NCBI GenBank assembly: GCA_035638775.1
Contig: DASQZJ010000012.1
Span: 62,001-126,000, forward strand
Direction: 5' to 3'
Origin: DASQZJ01 sp035638775
GTDB taxonomy: Bacteria; Pseudomonadota; Gammaproteobacteria; UBA5335; SLRW01
Length of the DNA stretch: 64,000 bases
Positions 1 through 7,848 of this stretch are shown piece by piece (the first letter of the stretch is position 1; the number at the start of each line of letters is the position of its first letter). Under the pieces are notes generated by a model. The model had not been told where the DNA came from and searched no databases. It saw only the letters and a program-made list of their open reading frames with translations. Position numbers and translations under genes: made by a program.

Positions 1-88
1 CTGTAAGGATGGCGGGCGTACGCTCGGCCCGGCGGAGTGTTCCCGGACCGCACCCGGCGCGTTCCAGGCTCGCGCAGCGCCGCAGGAC

Positions 89-119
89 CCGGGACATATC
101 CCGGAGCGTGTTCTAGACT
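89..119 (+). promoter_or_regulatory. candidate promoter with overlapping inverted repeat
   Basis: A -35-like GGGACA (91-96) lies 17 bp before a -10-like TAGACT (114-119), upstream of the methyltransferase gene. An inverted repeat CCGGGA-cata-TCCCGG (89-104) covers the -35 element, the position expected of a repressor site. Both hexamers match consensus only 4/6, so this is tentative. Confidence 0.3.
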
Positions 120-164
120 TCAATCGACGTGCTGTGCGCGTCACGCGGAAGAGGAGGAGCGGCC

Positions 165-791
165 ATGCCCGGACGCAACCTGACCCGCCAGCTGGCGGCC
201 CCGACCGGATTTTTCGCACAGATGGCCGGACGCTACCGCAGCCGCGTCAATGCACCGCTGCATGCGGCGGCGCTCGCGGCGCTCGAGGCGGCGCCGGGAG
301 AACGCGTGCTGGAAGCGGGGTTCGGCCACGGATCCCTGCTGGAGCCCCTGGCCGGGCGCGTCGCGCCCGGATCGGTCACCGGCGTCGAGGCGTCCGACGC
401 CCTGATCGAACGGGCGAGCCGGCGTTACCGGCCTCTGCTGGAACGCGGGCTCCTCGAGCTTCGACGCGGTACGCCCGAGCGGCTCCCGTTCGCCGATCGT
501 CGCTTCGACCGCGCCTGCAGCATCGACGGCATCCAGGCCTGGCGTTCCCCGGAGGCCGGTCTGGTCGAGATTCGTCGGGTGCTGCGTCCCGGCGGCCGGC
601 TGGTGCTGGCGTTCTATCCTTGGGACGCGCTGCGCCGGCGCCGGCAGGCGCCTTCGACACCGGTGCCACTGTACGCACGCAATGTCGGTCGGCTGCTCGA
701 ATCCGCGGGCTTCCGCGAGGTCCGTGTCCAGCTGCACGGACCGGAGACCTGGCCATTCGCCTGCGCCATTGCCGAGCGTGCGCCGGGATAG
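165..791 (+). CDS. class I SAM-dependent methyltransferase
   Basis: A 208-residue soluble protein with a Rossmann-type methyltransferase fold. Motif I (VLEAGFGHGSLL, residues 48-59) is followed by an acidic residue at the end of strand 2 (GVEAS), and a later RPGGRLVLAFYP segment matches the post-strand-5 region of Methyltransf_11-type enzymes. The ATG at 165 is chosen over an in-frame GTG at 129 because GAGGAGGAG sits just upstream (151-159). The substrate cannot be read from the sequence; the fold resembles UbiE/Coq5-like small-molecule methyltransferases. It is followed by a separate ATP-grasp gene that has its own possible promoter. Confidence 0.8.
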   Translation: MPGRNLTRQLAAPTGFFAQMAGRYRSRVNAPLHAAALAALEAAPGERVLEAGFGHGSLLEPLAGRVAPGSVTGVEASDALIERASRRYRPLLERGLLELRRGTPERLPFADRRFDRACSIDGIQAWRSPEAGLVEIRRVLRPGGRLVLAFYPWDALRRRRQAPSTPVPLYARNVGRLLESAGFREVRVQLHGPETWPFACAIAERAPG

Positions 792-830
792 AGCCCGGGC
801 CTGCCACGCTGCCGCCCATCCTGGCGCCCC

Positions 831-859
831 TTGACTCGGGGCGGCGGGAAGACTGAAAG
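831..859 (+). promoter_or_regulatory. candidate sigma-70 promoter for the ATP-grasp gene
   Basis: TTGACT (831-836), a 17-bp spacer, then TGAAAG (854-859). The -35 is near consensus and the -10 is weak. It sits in the 130-bp gap before the ATP-grasp gene at 922. Confidence 0.35.
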
Positions 860-921
860 ACCTGCGCTCTCTGCCGGAGAGCGGCGCGTCAGCGCCCCGC
901 CCCTTTCCGGAGTCCCGGCGG

Positions 922-1749
922 ATGCAACAGCTGATTACCTTCGACGCCATGCGCGCGGCGGGCGTGCAAGGCGTGCGCTATGTCAAGCCGGACCAGAATT
1001 TCGTCCGCAACGAGCCGGCCCGCGGAGCCGACTGGGTCCTGTTTCCGCAGACCTGGCAGGTCAACGCGCTGGTATACGCGCTGCGGAAGCGCATCTTCCC
1101 GAGCCCGGCCGGCCAGCACCTGGGCTACGACAAGATCGAGATGACCCGCGCGATCCGTGCCCTTGTCCCGGAGCACGTACCGGAGACCCTGATCCTGCCG
1201 TCGGGGCCCTCGGCGATGCAGCAGGTCATCGACGCGCTGGACTTCCCGCTGGTCGTACTTCCCGCTGGTCGTCTAAGGAGCCGCGCGACGCGCGTGGCCG
1301 GGGGCGTCTTCCGGGTCGACGACCGCGCCACCCTGCGGCGGGTGTCAGAGCGGCTGGAGGTGCTGTACGCGCAGGAACTCCTCGAGATGGACCGCGACCT
1401 GCGGGTGGTATGGGTCGGCGACCGGGTGATTGCCGCCTGCTCGCGCGAGGGGGGCGACGGCTTCCACCATAATCTCGCAGCCGGCGCCAGGCTGAGCTTC
1501 GCCGCCGTCCCCGCGCAGGCGGTGGCGCTCGTGGAACGGATCGCCCGCGCGCTTGGTCTCAACTATGCCGGTTTCGACATCGCCGTCGTGGACGGCTGGT
1601 GCTATATGCTGCAGTTCAACCTGTTCTTCGGCAATGACGGCACCAATGCCCGCGGCGTCAGGCTCGGACCGGAGATCCGGTCCTGGCTGGAGCGCCAGGC
1701 ATCGCCCGACCACGACACCCCGCCACCGGCGCTCTCGCGCGCCTCCTGA
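922..1749 (+). CDS. RimK-like ATP-grasp protein with disrupted ATP-binding loop
   Basis: A 275-residue protein with RimK-like ATP-grasp layout: an N-terminal lobe, a central ATP-binding hairpin and a C-terminal Mg-binding end (MLQFNLFFGNDG). Family members ligate amino acids to carboxylates using ATP; the substrate here is unknown. Residues 107-130 are abnormal. Strand DFPLVV should be followed by a Lys-containing, Gly-rich loop, but the protein reads LPAGRLRSRATRVAGG. The DNA explains this: 1241-1256 is perfectly duplicated at 1257-1272, and bases 1275-1304 read in another frame give KEPRDARGRG, a textbook ATP-grasp loop. Removing one repeat copy, one T (1274) and one G of the G5 run (1300-1304), 18 bp in all, restores DFPLVVKEPRDARGRGVFRV. 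The present gene may be catalytically dead, or this may be a sequence error. Confidence 0.7.
   Translation: MQQLITFDAMRAAGVQGVRYVKPDQNFVRNEPARGADWVLFPQTWQVNALVYALRKRIFPSPAGQHLGYDKIEMTRAIRALVPEHVPETLILPSGPSAMQQVIDALDFPLVVLPAGRLRSRATRVAGGVFRVDDRATLRRVSERLEVLYAQELLEMDRDLRVVWVGDRVIAACSREGGDGFHHNLAAGARLSFAAVPAQAVALVERIARALGLNYAGFDIAVVDGWCYMLQFNLFFGNDGTNARGVRLGPEIRSWLERQASPDHDTPPPALSRAS
1241..1272. repeat. perfect 16-bp tandem duplication inside the ATP-grasp gene
   Basis: ACTTCCCGCTGGTCGT occurs twice back to back (1241-1256 and 1257-1272). Sixteen bases alone would shift the frame; an extra T and an extra G just downstream bring the total to 18 and restore it. Confidence 0.9.
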
Positions 1750-1807
1750 ACGGCCGGCGGGGCCGGCCGACCGGTCACGGGTGCCACGGGATGGAGCGGC
1801 GCGAGGA

Positions 1808-2032
1808 ATGAAGCAGCGTATCGTCGGCTTTCACCAGGACGACAGGAATCACTGGGTGGCGGAGCTGGAGTGCGGTCACACCCAGCATGTCCGGCACAAT
1901 CCGCCGTGGGTCAATCGGCCCTGGGTGCTGCGCGAGGAAACCCGGAGGGCGCGGATCGGGCGCGAACTCAACTGCCGCGCCTGCGATGCGGAACACGAGG
2001 CTTCCGGGCGGGAGTCGCAGCCGGGGCGCTGA
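1808..2032 (+). CDS. DUF3565 small putative zinc-binding protein
   Basis: A 74-residue protein matching the DUF3565 family, recognised by the opening MKQRIVGFHQDD, the signature HWVAELECGH, then RHNPPWVNRPWV and a closing CRAC. The paired Cys/His positions (CGH early, CRAC late) suggest a small zinc-binding fold. No biochemical function is established. The ATG at 1808 follows a short GAGGA; the longer in-frame extension upstream lacks family similarity. It lies 58 bp after the ATP-grasp gene on the same strand and ends 17 bp before the convergent tpm gene. Confidence 0.8.
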   Translation: MKQRIVGFHQDDRNHWVAELECGHTQHVRHNPPWVNRPWVLREETRRARIGRELNCRACDAEHEASGRESQPGR

Positions 2033-2049
2033 CAACCGGCACGCGGGTT

Positions 2050-2709
2050 CTAGCGCCTGGGCTCGAGCAGGAAGACCTTCTCCGACAGGCGGGTCAGGCC
2101 CCGCTCGCGGAACCGGGGTGCGTTCTCGAGCACCGACTCCTCGTGCAGCAGCGTGCAGTGGTGCCGGCGCCGGAACAACGCGGCCACCTCCGCGTCGCTG
2201 ACCGAGAACGGCGGACCGTCCATCTCCTCCTGCGGATACTCCAGGGTGATCAGCAGGGTGCGCATGCCGGACGGGAACAGCTGCCCCATCCGGTGAGCGT
2301 AGTCCTCGCGCAGCCGCGGCGGCAGCGCGATCAGGGACGCCCGGTCGTAGACCGCCTGTATCGGCCCCAGGTCGACCGCCTGGAGGTGAAAGAAGTCTCC
2401 CTGCAGCACGGTGATCGCGCCGGCCCGCCAGCGCACGTAGGCGCCGCGATCCTCACGCTCCGGCTCCAGCCCCTGCTCCCGGAAGAACGCCTCCACCGCC
2501 ACCTGGCTGACTTCCACGCCGAGTACGTCATAGCCCTGCTGCGCCAGCCAGACCATGTCGAGCGACTTGCCGCACAGGGGCACGAACAGGGTGTCGTCGC
2601 GCGCAAGCTCCAGCCGGTCGACGTAGCGCTGCAGGTGCGGATTCACCCGGTCCTGGTGAAATCCGATCTGGTTCCTGAGCCAGCGCTCCCGCCAGAAGCG
2701 TGGATCCAT
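2050..2709 (-). CDS. tpm: thiopurine S-methyltransferase
   Basis: A 219-residue SAM-dependent methyltransferase of the TPMT family, which methylates thiopurines and, in several proteobacteria, selenium or tellurium compounds. Family hallmarks are WRERWLRNQIGFHQ near the N terminus, VFVPLCGKSLDMVWLA-type motif I (here LFVPLCGKSLDMVWLA), and the later GDFFHL and YDRASLIALPP segments. Length is normal. A GGGGGAGG ribosome-binding site precedes the ATG at 2709. It is 13 bp downstream of the DUF2797 gene on the same strand, so the two are probably co-transcribed. The natural substrate in this organism is not visible. Confidence 0.9.
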   Translation of the reverse strand: MDPRFWRERWLRNQIGFHQDRVNPHLQRYVDRLELARDDTLFVPLCGKSLDMVWLAQQGYDVLGVEVSQVAVEAFFREQGLEPEREDRGAYVRWRAGAITVLQGDFFHLQAVDLGPIQAVYDRASLIALPPRLREDYAHRMGQLFPSGMRTLLITLEYPQEEMDGPPFSVSDAEVAALFRRRHHCTLLHEESVLENAPRFRERGLTRLSEKVFLLEPRR

Positions 2710-2722
2710 GCCTGCCTCCCCC

Positions 2723-3550
2723 TCACCGCCCGTCCCCGCAGGCCCGGGCGGTGACGCAGTAGCCCGTGAATTTGCGTACGTTCAGCACACCGTCGTCGAG
2801 AATCAGGTACTGCCCCTTGATCCCGCGGAGCGCCGAGCGGATCGCGCCCTCCCGTTCCAGGTCCAGTGAGCGAACCCGCCCCGGGTACTCCGCGACCGGG
2901 TAGGCGATGCGCCGCGCCCGGGCGCGCACGGGGACAAGCGCATCGCGGCCGTGCTCGCCGCGGATCTGTTCCAGCTCGGCGCGCGTCCGGCGCAGCAGCC
3001 GCTGCCCGTGCGCCTGCAGGTCGACCGGCGGCGGCGTGCCGCGCAGCATCCGACGCCAGTCCGTGCGATCGCTCACGTGCTGCCGCAGTGCCGACTCGGC
3101 GAGGCCTGCCAGGTAGCGGCTGCGTGCGCGCAGCAGCGCAACGCCCTGCACCGCCCCCTGGTCGATCCAGCGACGCTGCTCGCGCCCCTCGCGGGTGATG
3201 CCCACCTTCAGGCCCGAGGCGTTGGCAAGATACACCAGGTGCCCGCGCATGCAGTGCTCCAGCCCCCACTCCGGCTCCCGGCAGGTGCCCGCATCGAAAT
3301 GGCAAAGCTCCGGGCGCAGGATGCACAGGTCGCAGCGCGCCAACCGGCGACTGCATGGATAGCAGTACCCCTGGCGATAGCTTCGCCGGGTGACCCGGCC
3401 GCAGGCGACGCAGCGGATCTCCCCGTCGAACCGCAACGCCAGGCGACGGCCCAGCAGCGCGTTCAGGTCCCACTCGTCGCCGCCCACGCGAAGATGATAG
3501 CGCACGGGGTCGCACGGCTCCCCCCGCAGCTTGTCCAGGCTGCCCTGCAT
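2723..3550 (-). CDS. DUF2797 protein with zinc cysteines and a GIY-YIG-like stretch
   Basis: A 275-residue member of DUF2797. The ATG at 3550 (MQGSLDKLRGEP) is preferred over an upstream in-frame ATG that would overlap the divergent patatin promoter. Cysteine pairs (CVAC, CYPC, CDLC and a nearby single Cys) form a likely zinc-binding region near residues 55-90. After it comes HLVYLANASGLKVGITRE, which resembles the VYxx...KVGxT strand pattern of GIY-YIG-type nuclease domains. Nuclease activity is inference only; the family has no established function. It is followed after 13 bp by tpm. Confidence 0.75.
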   Translation of the reverse strand: MQGSLDKLRGEPCDPVRYHLRVGGDEWDLNALLGRRLALRFDGEIRCVACGRVTRRSYRQGYCYPCSRRLARCDLCILRPELCHFDAGTCREPEWGLEHCMRGHLVYLANASGLKVGITREGREQRRWIDQGAVQGVALLRARSRYLAGLAESALRQHVSDRTDWRRMLRGTPPPVDLQAHGQRLLRRTRAELEQIRGEHGRDALVPVRARARRIAYPVAEYPGRVRSLDLEREGAIRSALRGIKGQYLILDDGVLNVRKFTGYCVTARACGDGR

Positions 3551-3579
3551 CGAATGCCACGCTTGCCTTCGTTGGCCGG

Positions 3580-3608
3580 ATTCTACCACCCGGAGTCGGT
3601 GGTAAAAT
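3580..3608. promoter_or_regulatory. divergent extended -10 promoters within an inverted repeat
   Basis: ATTCTACCACC (3580-3590) and GGTGGTAAAAT (3598-3608) form an 11-bp inverted repeat with one mismatch and a 7-bp centre. Read outward, each arm is an extended -10: TGGTAGAAT on the minus strand toward the DUF2797 gene and TGGTAAAAT on the plus strand toward the patatin gene. No good -35 is seen for either. The plus-strand start site would fall at or next to the patatin ATG at 3615. Confidence 0.5.
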
Positions 3609-3614
3609 GATGCC

Positions 3615-4412
3615 ATGCAACGCGAAACGGATCGCCCCACCCTGCGCGAATGGCTCTCGGCGGGGCCCTTCGCGCTCGCCCTGTCATCCGGATTTTTCGG
3701 CTTCTTCGCCCACTGCGGTGCGCTGTCGGTGCTGGAGGAGGAGCACCTGCTCCCGGCGCGCCTCGGCAGCTCCAGCGCGGGTGCCCTGGTGGCGGCCGCC
3801 TGGGCGGCCGGGCTGGACTCCCTCCGCCTGGGCTCGATCCTGCTGGGACTGCGGCGGAGCGACTTCTGGGACCCCGTCCCGGGCCCTGGCCTGCTGCGCG
3901 GGCGACGCTTCCGCGATCTGCTCCGCGGAGCGCTGCCGGCCGATACTTTCGAGGGCTGCCGCCGGCCGGTGGCGTTGTCTGCCTATGACGTCCTGCAACG
4001 GCGTACCCGGGTGTTCGAGCGGGGCGCGCTGGTGCCGGCGATCCGGGCTTCCTGCGCGGTGCCCCTGTTGTTCCACCCCGTCTGGATCGACCGCAGGCCG
4101 TACCTGGACGGCGGCATCGCCGATCGTCCCGGACTGGCCGGTCTGCCCGCGGCCCCGCGCGTGCTGTACCATCACCTGGCGTCCCGTCGCCGGCAGCGGG
4201 GCGGCCGGGCGGGATTGCCCGCCCGGCCCGGCCTGTTGACCCTGGCGGTCCCCGACCTGCCCCGGACCGGACCCCACCGCCTGCAGGCCGGACGGCATGC
4301 ATTCGAATGCGCCCGCAGCGCGATGCGCCTGGCGCTGGATCGCCCGGTGGCCGGTGCTGTCCTGCGCGTTCCCGGCGACCCGGGCAGCCCGCTGTGCCCG
4401 GCCGGGGCCTGA
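3615..4412 (+). CDS. patatin-like phospholipase family protein
   Basis: A 265-residue patatin-fold acyl hydrolase. It carries the oxyanion-loop equivalent SSGFFGFFAHCGAL (24-37), the nucleophile elbow GSSSAGA (51-57, Ser54 as nucleophile) and the DGG aspartate motif (YLDGGIADRP, about 160), giving a Ser-Asp dyad. The oxyanion loop (SSG instead of GGG) and elbow (Ser before the nucleophile instead of GxSxG) differ from canonical patatins; I recall the SSGFFGFF variant as a gammaproteobacterial subgroup. Substrate is probably an acyl lipid, not specified. It is transcribed divergently from the DUF2797 gene and converges with rdgC. Confidence 0.8.
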   Translation: MQRETDRPTLREWLSAGPFALALSSGFFGFFAHCGALSVLEEEHLLPARLGSSSAGALVAAAWAAGLDSLRLGSILLGLRRSDFWDPVPGPGLLRGRRFRDLLRGALPADTFEGCRRPVALSAYDVLQRRTRVFERGALVPAIRASCAVPLLFHPVWIDRRPYLDGGIADRPGLAGLPAAPRVLYHHLASRRRQRGGRAGLPARPGLLTLAVPDLPRTGPHRLQAGRHAFECARSAMRLALDRPVAGAVLRVPGDPGSPLCPAGA

Positions 4413-4430
4413 GCGCGATCCGGCGGACCG

Positions 4431-5330
4431 CTAGTCGGCTGCGGCCCCGAACACGCCGAGCAGGCGCTGGGCCAGTCGCCCGATCTCGCCGCAGGTGATG
4501 GCGGCGGATGCGTCGAACCCGGCGAGATCGTCCCCGTTTGCATCCTCCAGCTCCGACTGCAGCAGGTCCATGGGGCGCAGTCGGCGCAGCGACAGATCCG
4601 AGCAGAGCACGAACGACAGCCGTTCCTCCCACTCCAGCGCGAGACGCGCCACCTGCCAGCCGTCGGCGAGGTGCGTCGCGAGGGCGCCCGTGTCCGGGTC
4701 GACGCCACGGCACCGGATGACGCCGCCGTCTTCGGCGGCCTGCCGAAGCTCGCACTCCCGGCCCGGCACCAGATCGCCGGGCGGCGATGTCCCGCGCAGC
4801 CAGGCGGTAAGCACACGCTCGGGAGCCTCCCGCGTCGCCGGCGGGACGGCGGGCAGCGTGCCCAGGCTCTCCCGCAGCAGGCTCACGGCGTCCTCCGCCC
4901 GGCGGGCGCCGCTGCTGTCGACCGCGAGCAGGCCGCGCCGCCGGTCGATGCACACCCAGGTGCGATGCGAACGGGTGAACGCCTGCGGCAGCAGCTCGAA
5001 AGTCAGGCGCTCCCGGAGCCTGGCCCGGGCCTGGCGTCCCGGCCGGCGTCCCGTCTCCGATTCCAGCGCGGCCGCCTCCTCCTCGACCCGTTCCCGGATC
5101 ACCGCGGGCGGCAGAACCCGCTCTTCATTGCGCAGCGCCATCAGCAGGCATCCGCCTGCCGTGTGCACCAACGACTCCGTCCCCGGGTACGGCGGCTCCC
5201 AGCCCATGGTCGACGGCTCGTGCTCGCCGCAGCGGCGGAAGGCGTGGGCCGACAGTCGCTCCGAGAGGCTTGCGGAGTCGAGGTCGAACGGCTGCGTGAG
5301 GCGGAAGAAGCGAAGATTGCGGAACCACAT
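4431..5330 (-). CDS. rdgC: recombination-associated protein RdgC
   Basis: A 299-residue RdgC, a ring-shaped non-specific double-stranded DNA-binding protein that modulates RecA-dependent recombination and replication restart. The N terminus MWFRNLRFFRLTQPF, the GWEPPYPG segment and the LPPAVIRERVEEE region are characteristic, and length matches the usual 300 or so. Translation is placed at the ATG at 5330; an open frame extends 58 codons further upstream without family similarity. It converges with the patatin gene (18-bp gap) and is divergent from ispG. Confidence 0.93.
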   Translation of the reverse strand: MWFRNLRFFRLTQPFDLDSASLSERLSAHAFRRCGEHEPSTMGWEPPYPGTESLVHTAGGCLLMALRNEERVLPPAVIRERVEEEAAALESETGRRPGRQARARLRERLTFELLPQAFTRSHRTWVCIDRRRGLLAVDSSGARRAEDAVSLLRESLGTLPAVPPATREAPERVLTAWLRGTSPPGDLVPGRECELRQAAEDGGVIRCRGVDPDTGALATHLADGWQVARLALEWEERLSFVLCSDLSLRRLRPMDLLQSELEDANGDDLAGFDASAAITCGEIGRLAQRLLGVFGAAAD

Positions 5331-5447
5331 GCGGTGTCTGCCCCGGCGGTGCGAAAGCGCCGCATTATGCGGCGGTGCCGCACCGCTGCCAAGGGGCGAA
5401 GCTCCCTCCCGTTCCCGCGGAGGTGGCTTTCCGGCTGATCCGGTTAG

Positions 5448-5453
5448 TACAAT
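5448..5453 (+). promoter_or_regulatory. possible -10 element upstream of ispG
   Basis: TACAAT in a TTAGTACAATGG context within the 198-bp rdgC-ispG divergent gap. No convincing -35 is seen at the right spacing. Confidence 0.3.
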
Positions 5454-5528
5454 GGCGGCGCCCGATGGCGGTGCCCGGCCGGGCCCGGCATCGTGGCGAC
5501 ACACTCATCGGCACCGGACGGACGACCC

Positions 5529-6767
5529 ATGACTGATTCTCCGATCAAGCGGCGCAGGAGCGTACCCGTCAGGATTCGCGGCGTCACCCTCGGCGGCGAT
5601 GCCCCGGTCCGGGTGCAGTCGATGACCAATACCGACACCGCCGACGAGGTGGCAACCGCGGTACAGGTGGCCCAGCTGGCGCGGGCCGGCTCCGAGCTGG
5701 TGCGGGTCACGGTCAACAACGAGGATTCGGCCGCCGCGGTCCCGGCGATCCGCGAGCGCCTTGAGAGCATGGGGCTGGACGTGCCGCTGGTGGGCGACTT
5801 CCATTTCAACGGCCACAAGCTGCTGGCCCGCCATCCCGAGTGCGCCGAAGCCCTGGACAAGCTGCGCATCAACCCGGGCAACGTCGGCAAGGGCAGCCGC
5901 CGCGACCCGCAGTTCGCCAGCATGATCGAGCAGGCCTGCCGTTTCGGGAAGCCCGTCCGCATCGGCGTCAACTGGGGCAGCCTGGATCAGGACCTGCTGG
6001 CCCGGATGATGGACGAGAACGCGCGCCTGGCCCGGCCCAAGGAACCGGAAGCGGTCATGCACGACGCGCTGATCGCCTCGGCCCTGAACAGCGCCGCCCG
6101 GGCCGAGGAGCTCGGCCTGCCGCACGATCACATCGTGCTCTCGTGCAAGATGAGCGGCGTGCAGGACCTGATCTCCGTCTACCGCGATCTCGCGGCCCGC
6201 TGCGACTATCCGCTGCACCTGGGCCTGACCGAGGCCGGCATGGGCACCAAGGGCGTCGTCTCGTCCACCGCCGCGCTGGCGGTGCTGCTGCAGGAGGGCA
6301 TCGGCGATACCATCCGGATCTCGCTGACTCCGCAGCCCGGAGGCGATCGCACGGAGGAGGTGCACGTCGCCCAGGAAATCCTCCAGAACATGGGCATCCG
6401 CTCGTTCAGCCCCGTGGTGGTGGCCTGCCCGGGCTGCGGCCGGACCACCAGCACCTTCTTCCAGCAGCTGGCGAGCGAGATCCAGGGCTACCTGCGGGAG
6501 ATGATCCCCCGCTGGCGCGTGGAATACCCCGGCGTGGAGGAAATGTCCGTCGCCGTGATGGGATGCGTGGTCAACGGTCCCGGCGAGAGCCGCCACGCCA
6601 ACATCGGCATCAGCCTGCCCGGTACCGGGGAGAAGCCCGTGGCCCCCGTGTACGTCGACGGCGAGAAGACGGTGACCCTCAAGGGCGACAACATCGCCGG
6701 CGAGTTCCAGGAGATCGTGCGGGACTACGTCGAGAAGACCTACGGCCGCAGCGCCGTGGGCGCCTAG
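5529..6767 (+). CDS. ispG: 4-hydroxy-3-methylbut-2-enyl diphosphate synthase
   Basis: A 412-residue IspG (GcpE). It converts methylerythritol cyclodiphosphate to HMBPP, the penultimate step of the MEP isoprenoid pathway, using a [4Fe-4S] cluster. Cluster ligands are visible: Cys300 and Cys303 (ACPGCGR) and Cys346 (MGCVVNGPGE), with the following Glu as the family's fourth ligand. The N-terminal TIM-barrel part has MTNTDTADE and VGDFHFNGH. It is longer than the roughly 370-residue E. coli form and matches the longer variant found in several beta- and gammaproteobacteria. The ATG at 5529 (MTDSPIKRR) fits family starts better than the in-frame ATG 12 codons upstream. Confidence 0.96.
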   Translation: MTDSPIKRRRSVPVRIRGVTLGGDAPVRVQSMTNTDTADEVATAVQVAQLARAGSELVRVTVNNEDSAAAVPAIRERLESMGLDVPLVGDFHFNGHKLLARHPECAEALDKLRINPGNVGKGSRRDPQFASMIEQACRFGKPVRIGVNWGSLDQDLLARMMDENARLARPKEPEAVMHDALIASALNSAARAEELGLPHDHIVLSCKMSGVQDLISVYRDLAARCDYPLHLGLTEAGMGTKGVVSSTAALAVLLQEGIGDTIRISLTPQPGGDRTEEVHVAQEILQNMGIRSFSPVVVACPGCGRTTSTFFQQLASEIQGYLREMIPRWRVEYPGVEEMSVAVMGCVVNGPGESRHANIGISLPGTGEKPVAPVYVDGEKTVTLKGDNIAGEFQEIVRDYVEKTYGRSAVGA

Positions 6768-6786
6768 GCCGGCCCGAACCCGACCC

Positions 6787-7686
6787 CTACCCCCGGAGCT
6801 CGGCCAGGAGCTCGCGGATCATCGCACGCGCGCGGTCCGCGTAGCCGCCCCCGAACAGGTTCATGTGGTTGAGCACGTGGTAGAGCTGGTACAGGATCCG
6901 GCGCCGGCCGTAACCCGCGTCCAGCGGCCACGCGCCTTCGTACGCGTCCCGGAAGGCCCGCCCGAAGCCGCCGAACAGCTCGGTCATGGCGATGTCGGTC
7001 TCGCGGTCGCCCCAGTAGGTCGCGGGGTCGTAGATCACCGGCTCGCCGCCGGCGTCCATCGCCGCGTTGCCTCCCCACAGATCGCCGTGCAGCAGCGAGG
7101 GCTGCGGCCGGTAACCGTCGAACAGCCCCGTCAGCAGCGTACAGAGGCGCCGCCCGTCCTCCAGCAGATCCCTGCCCCTGCCGCTGTTCTCCGCGACGTC
7201 CAGCTGGTGCCCGAGCCGCTGGTCGCGAAAGAACGCGATCCAGTCCTCGCGGCCGGCGTTGGGCTGCAGCGTCGAGCCGATGGTGTTGTCCATCTGCCAG
7301 CCGTAGCGCGGGCCGCGCACGCGGTGCATGGCCGCGAGCCGCTCGCCCAGCCGCCGGCGCGCGGGCTCGTCCAGCGGCCCCAGCGCCAGGTGCTCCAGCA
7401 CCAGCGCCGACCCCGCCGCGGATCGCACCAGGGCGACCACCCCGGGGACACGCACGGTGCCGCTCGCGGCGATCTCCTCCAGGGCCCGCGCTTCCGCCTC
7501 GAACATCCACGACAGCTCCGGCCGGTTGCCCTTGACGAACAGCGCCCGGTCGCCGCACTGCACGCGCCAGGCGCGGTTGATGTCACCGCCCGCGACGCCC
7601 TGCCAGCCCTCCAGCGCGGGGGCCCCGGGCCGCGCATCGCGAACGGCCTGGTCCACCGCGGAGCGGAACGGATCCGGTTCGGTCAT
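6787..7686 (-). CDS. fructosamine kinase family protein
   Basis: A 299-residue protein of the fructosamine-kinase/ketosamine-3-kinase family (APH-like fold), whose characterised members phosphorylate sugar adducts on amines so that they decompose. Visible are the ATP-lysine strand (ALFVKGNRPELSWMFEAE), the catalytic loop LLHGDLWGGNAAMD and the metal-binding DPATYWGDRETDIAM. Start is the ATG at 7686, preceded by GGAGG at good spacing; a TTG five codons earlier overlaps that site and is rejected. It converges with ispG with a 19-bp gap. The in vivo substrate is unproven. Confidence 0.9.
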   Translation of the reverse strand: MTEPDPFRSAVDQAVRDARPGAPALEGWQGVAGGDINRAWRVQCGDRALFVKGNRPELSWMFEAEARALEEIAASGTVRVPGVVALVRSAAGSALVLEHLALGPLDEPARRRLGERLAAMHRVRGPRYGWQMDNTIGSTLQPNAGREDWIAFFRDQRLGHQLDVAENSGRGRDLLEDGRRLCTLLTGLFDGYRPQPSLLHGDLWGGNAAMDAGGEPVIYDPATYWGDRETDIAMTELFGGFGRAFRDAYEGAWPLDAGYGRRRILYQLYHVLNHMNLFGGGYADRARAMIRELLAELRG

Positions 7687-7848
7687 CGCTCGGGCCTCCA
7701 ACCGGCTGTGGACATGCGCCCGGAAGAATCATCGTGCCTGCCCCGAGGGCGGGCCGGCAAGTGCTGTCGGGATGTCCCGGCGACTGCAGGCCGCGTTGCC
7801 AAAGGCACGGCATCGAGGTGCACCCGGAGCGGCTTTCAGAAGGGAGAT

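Noticed and set aside
3551..3640. Upstream ATG for the DUF2797 gene (30 codons longer)
   Set aside because: The extension would run through the divergent promoter repeat and the patatin start, and has no family similarity.
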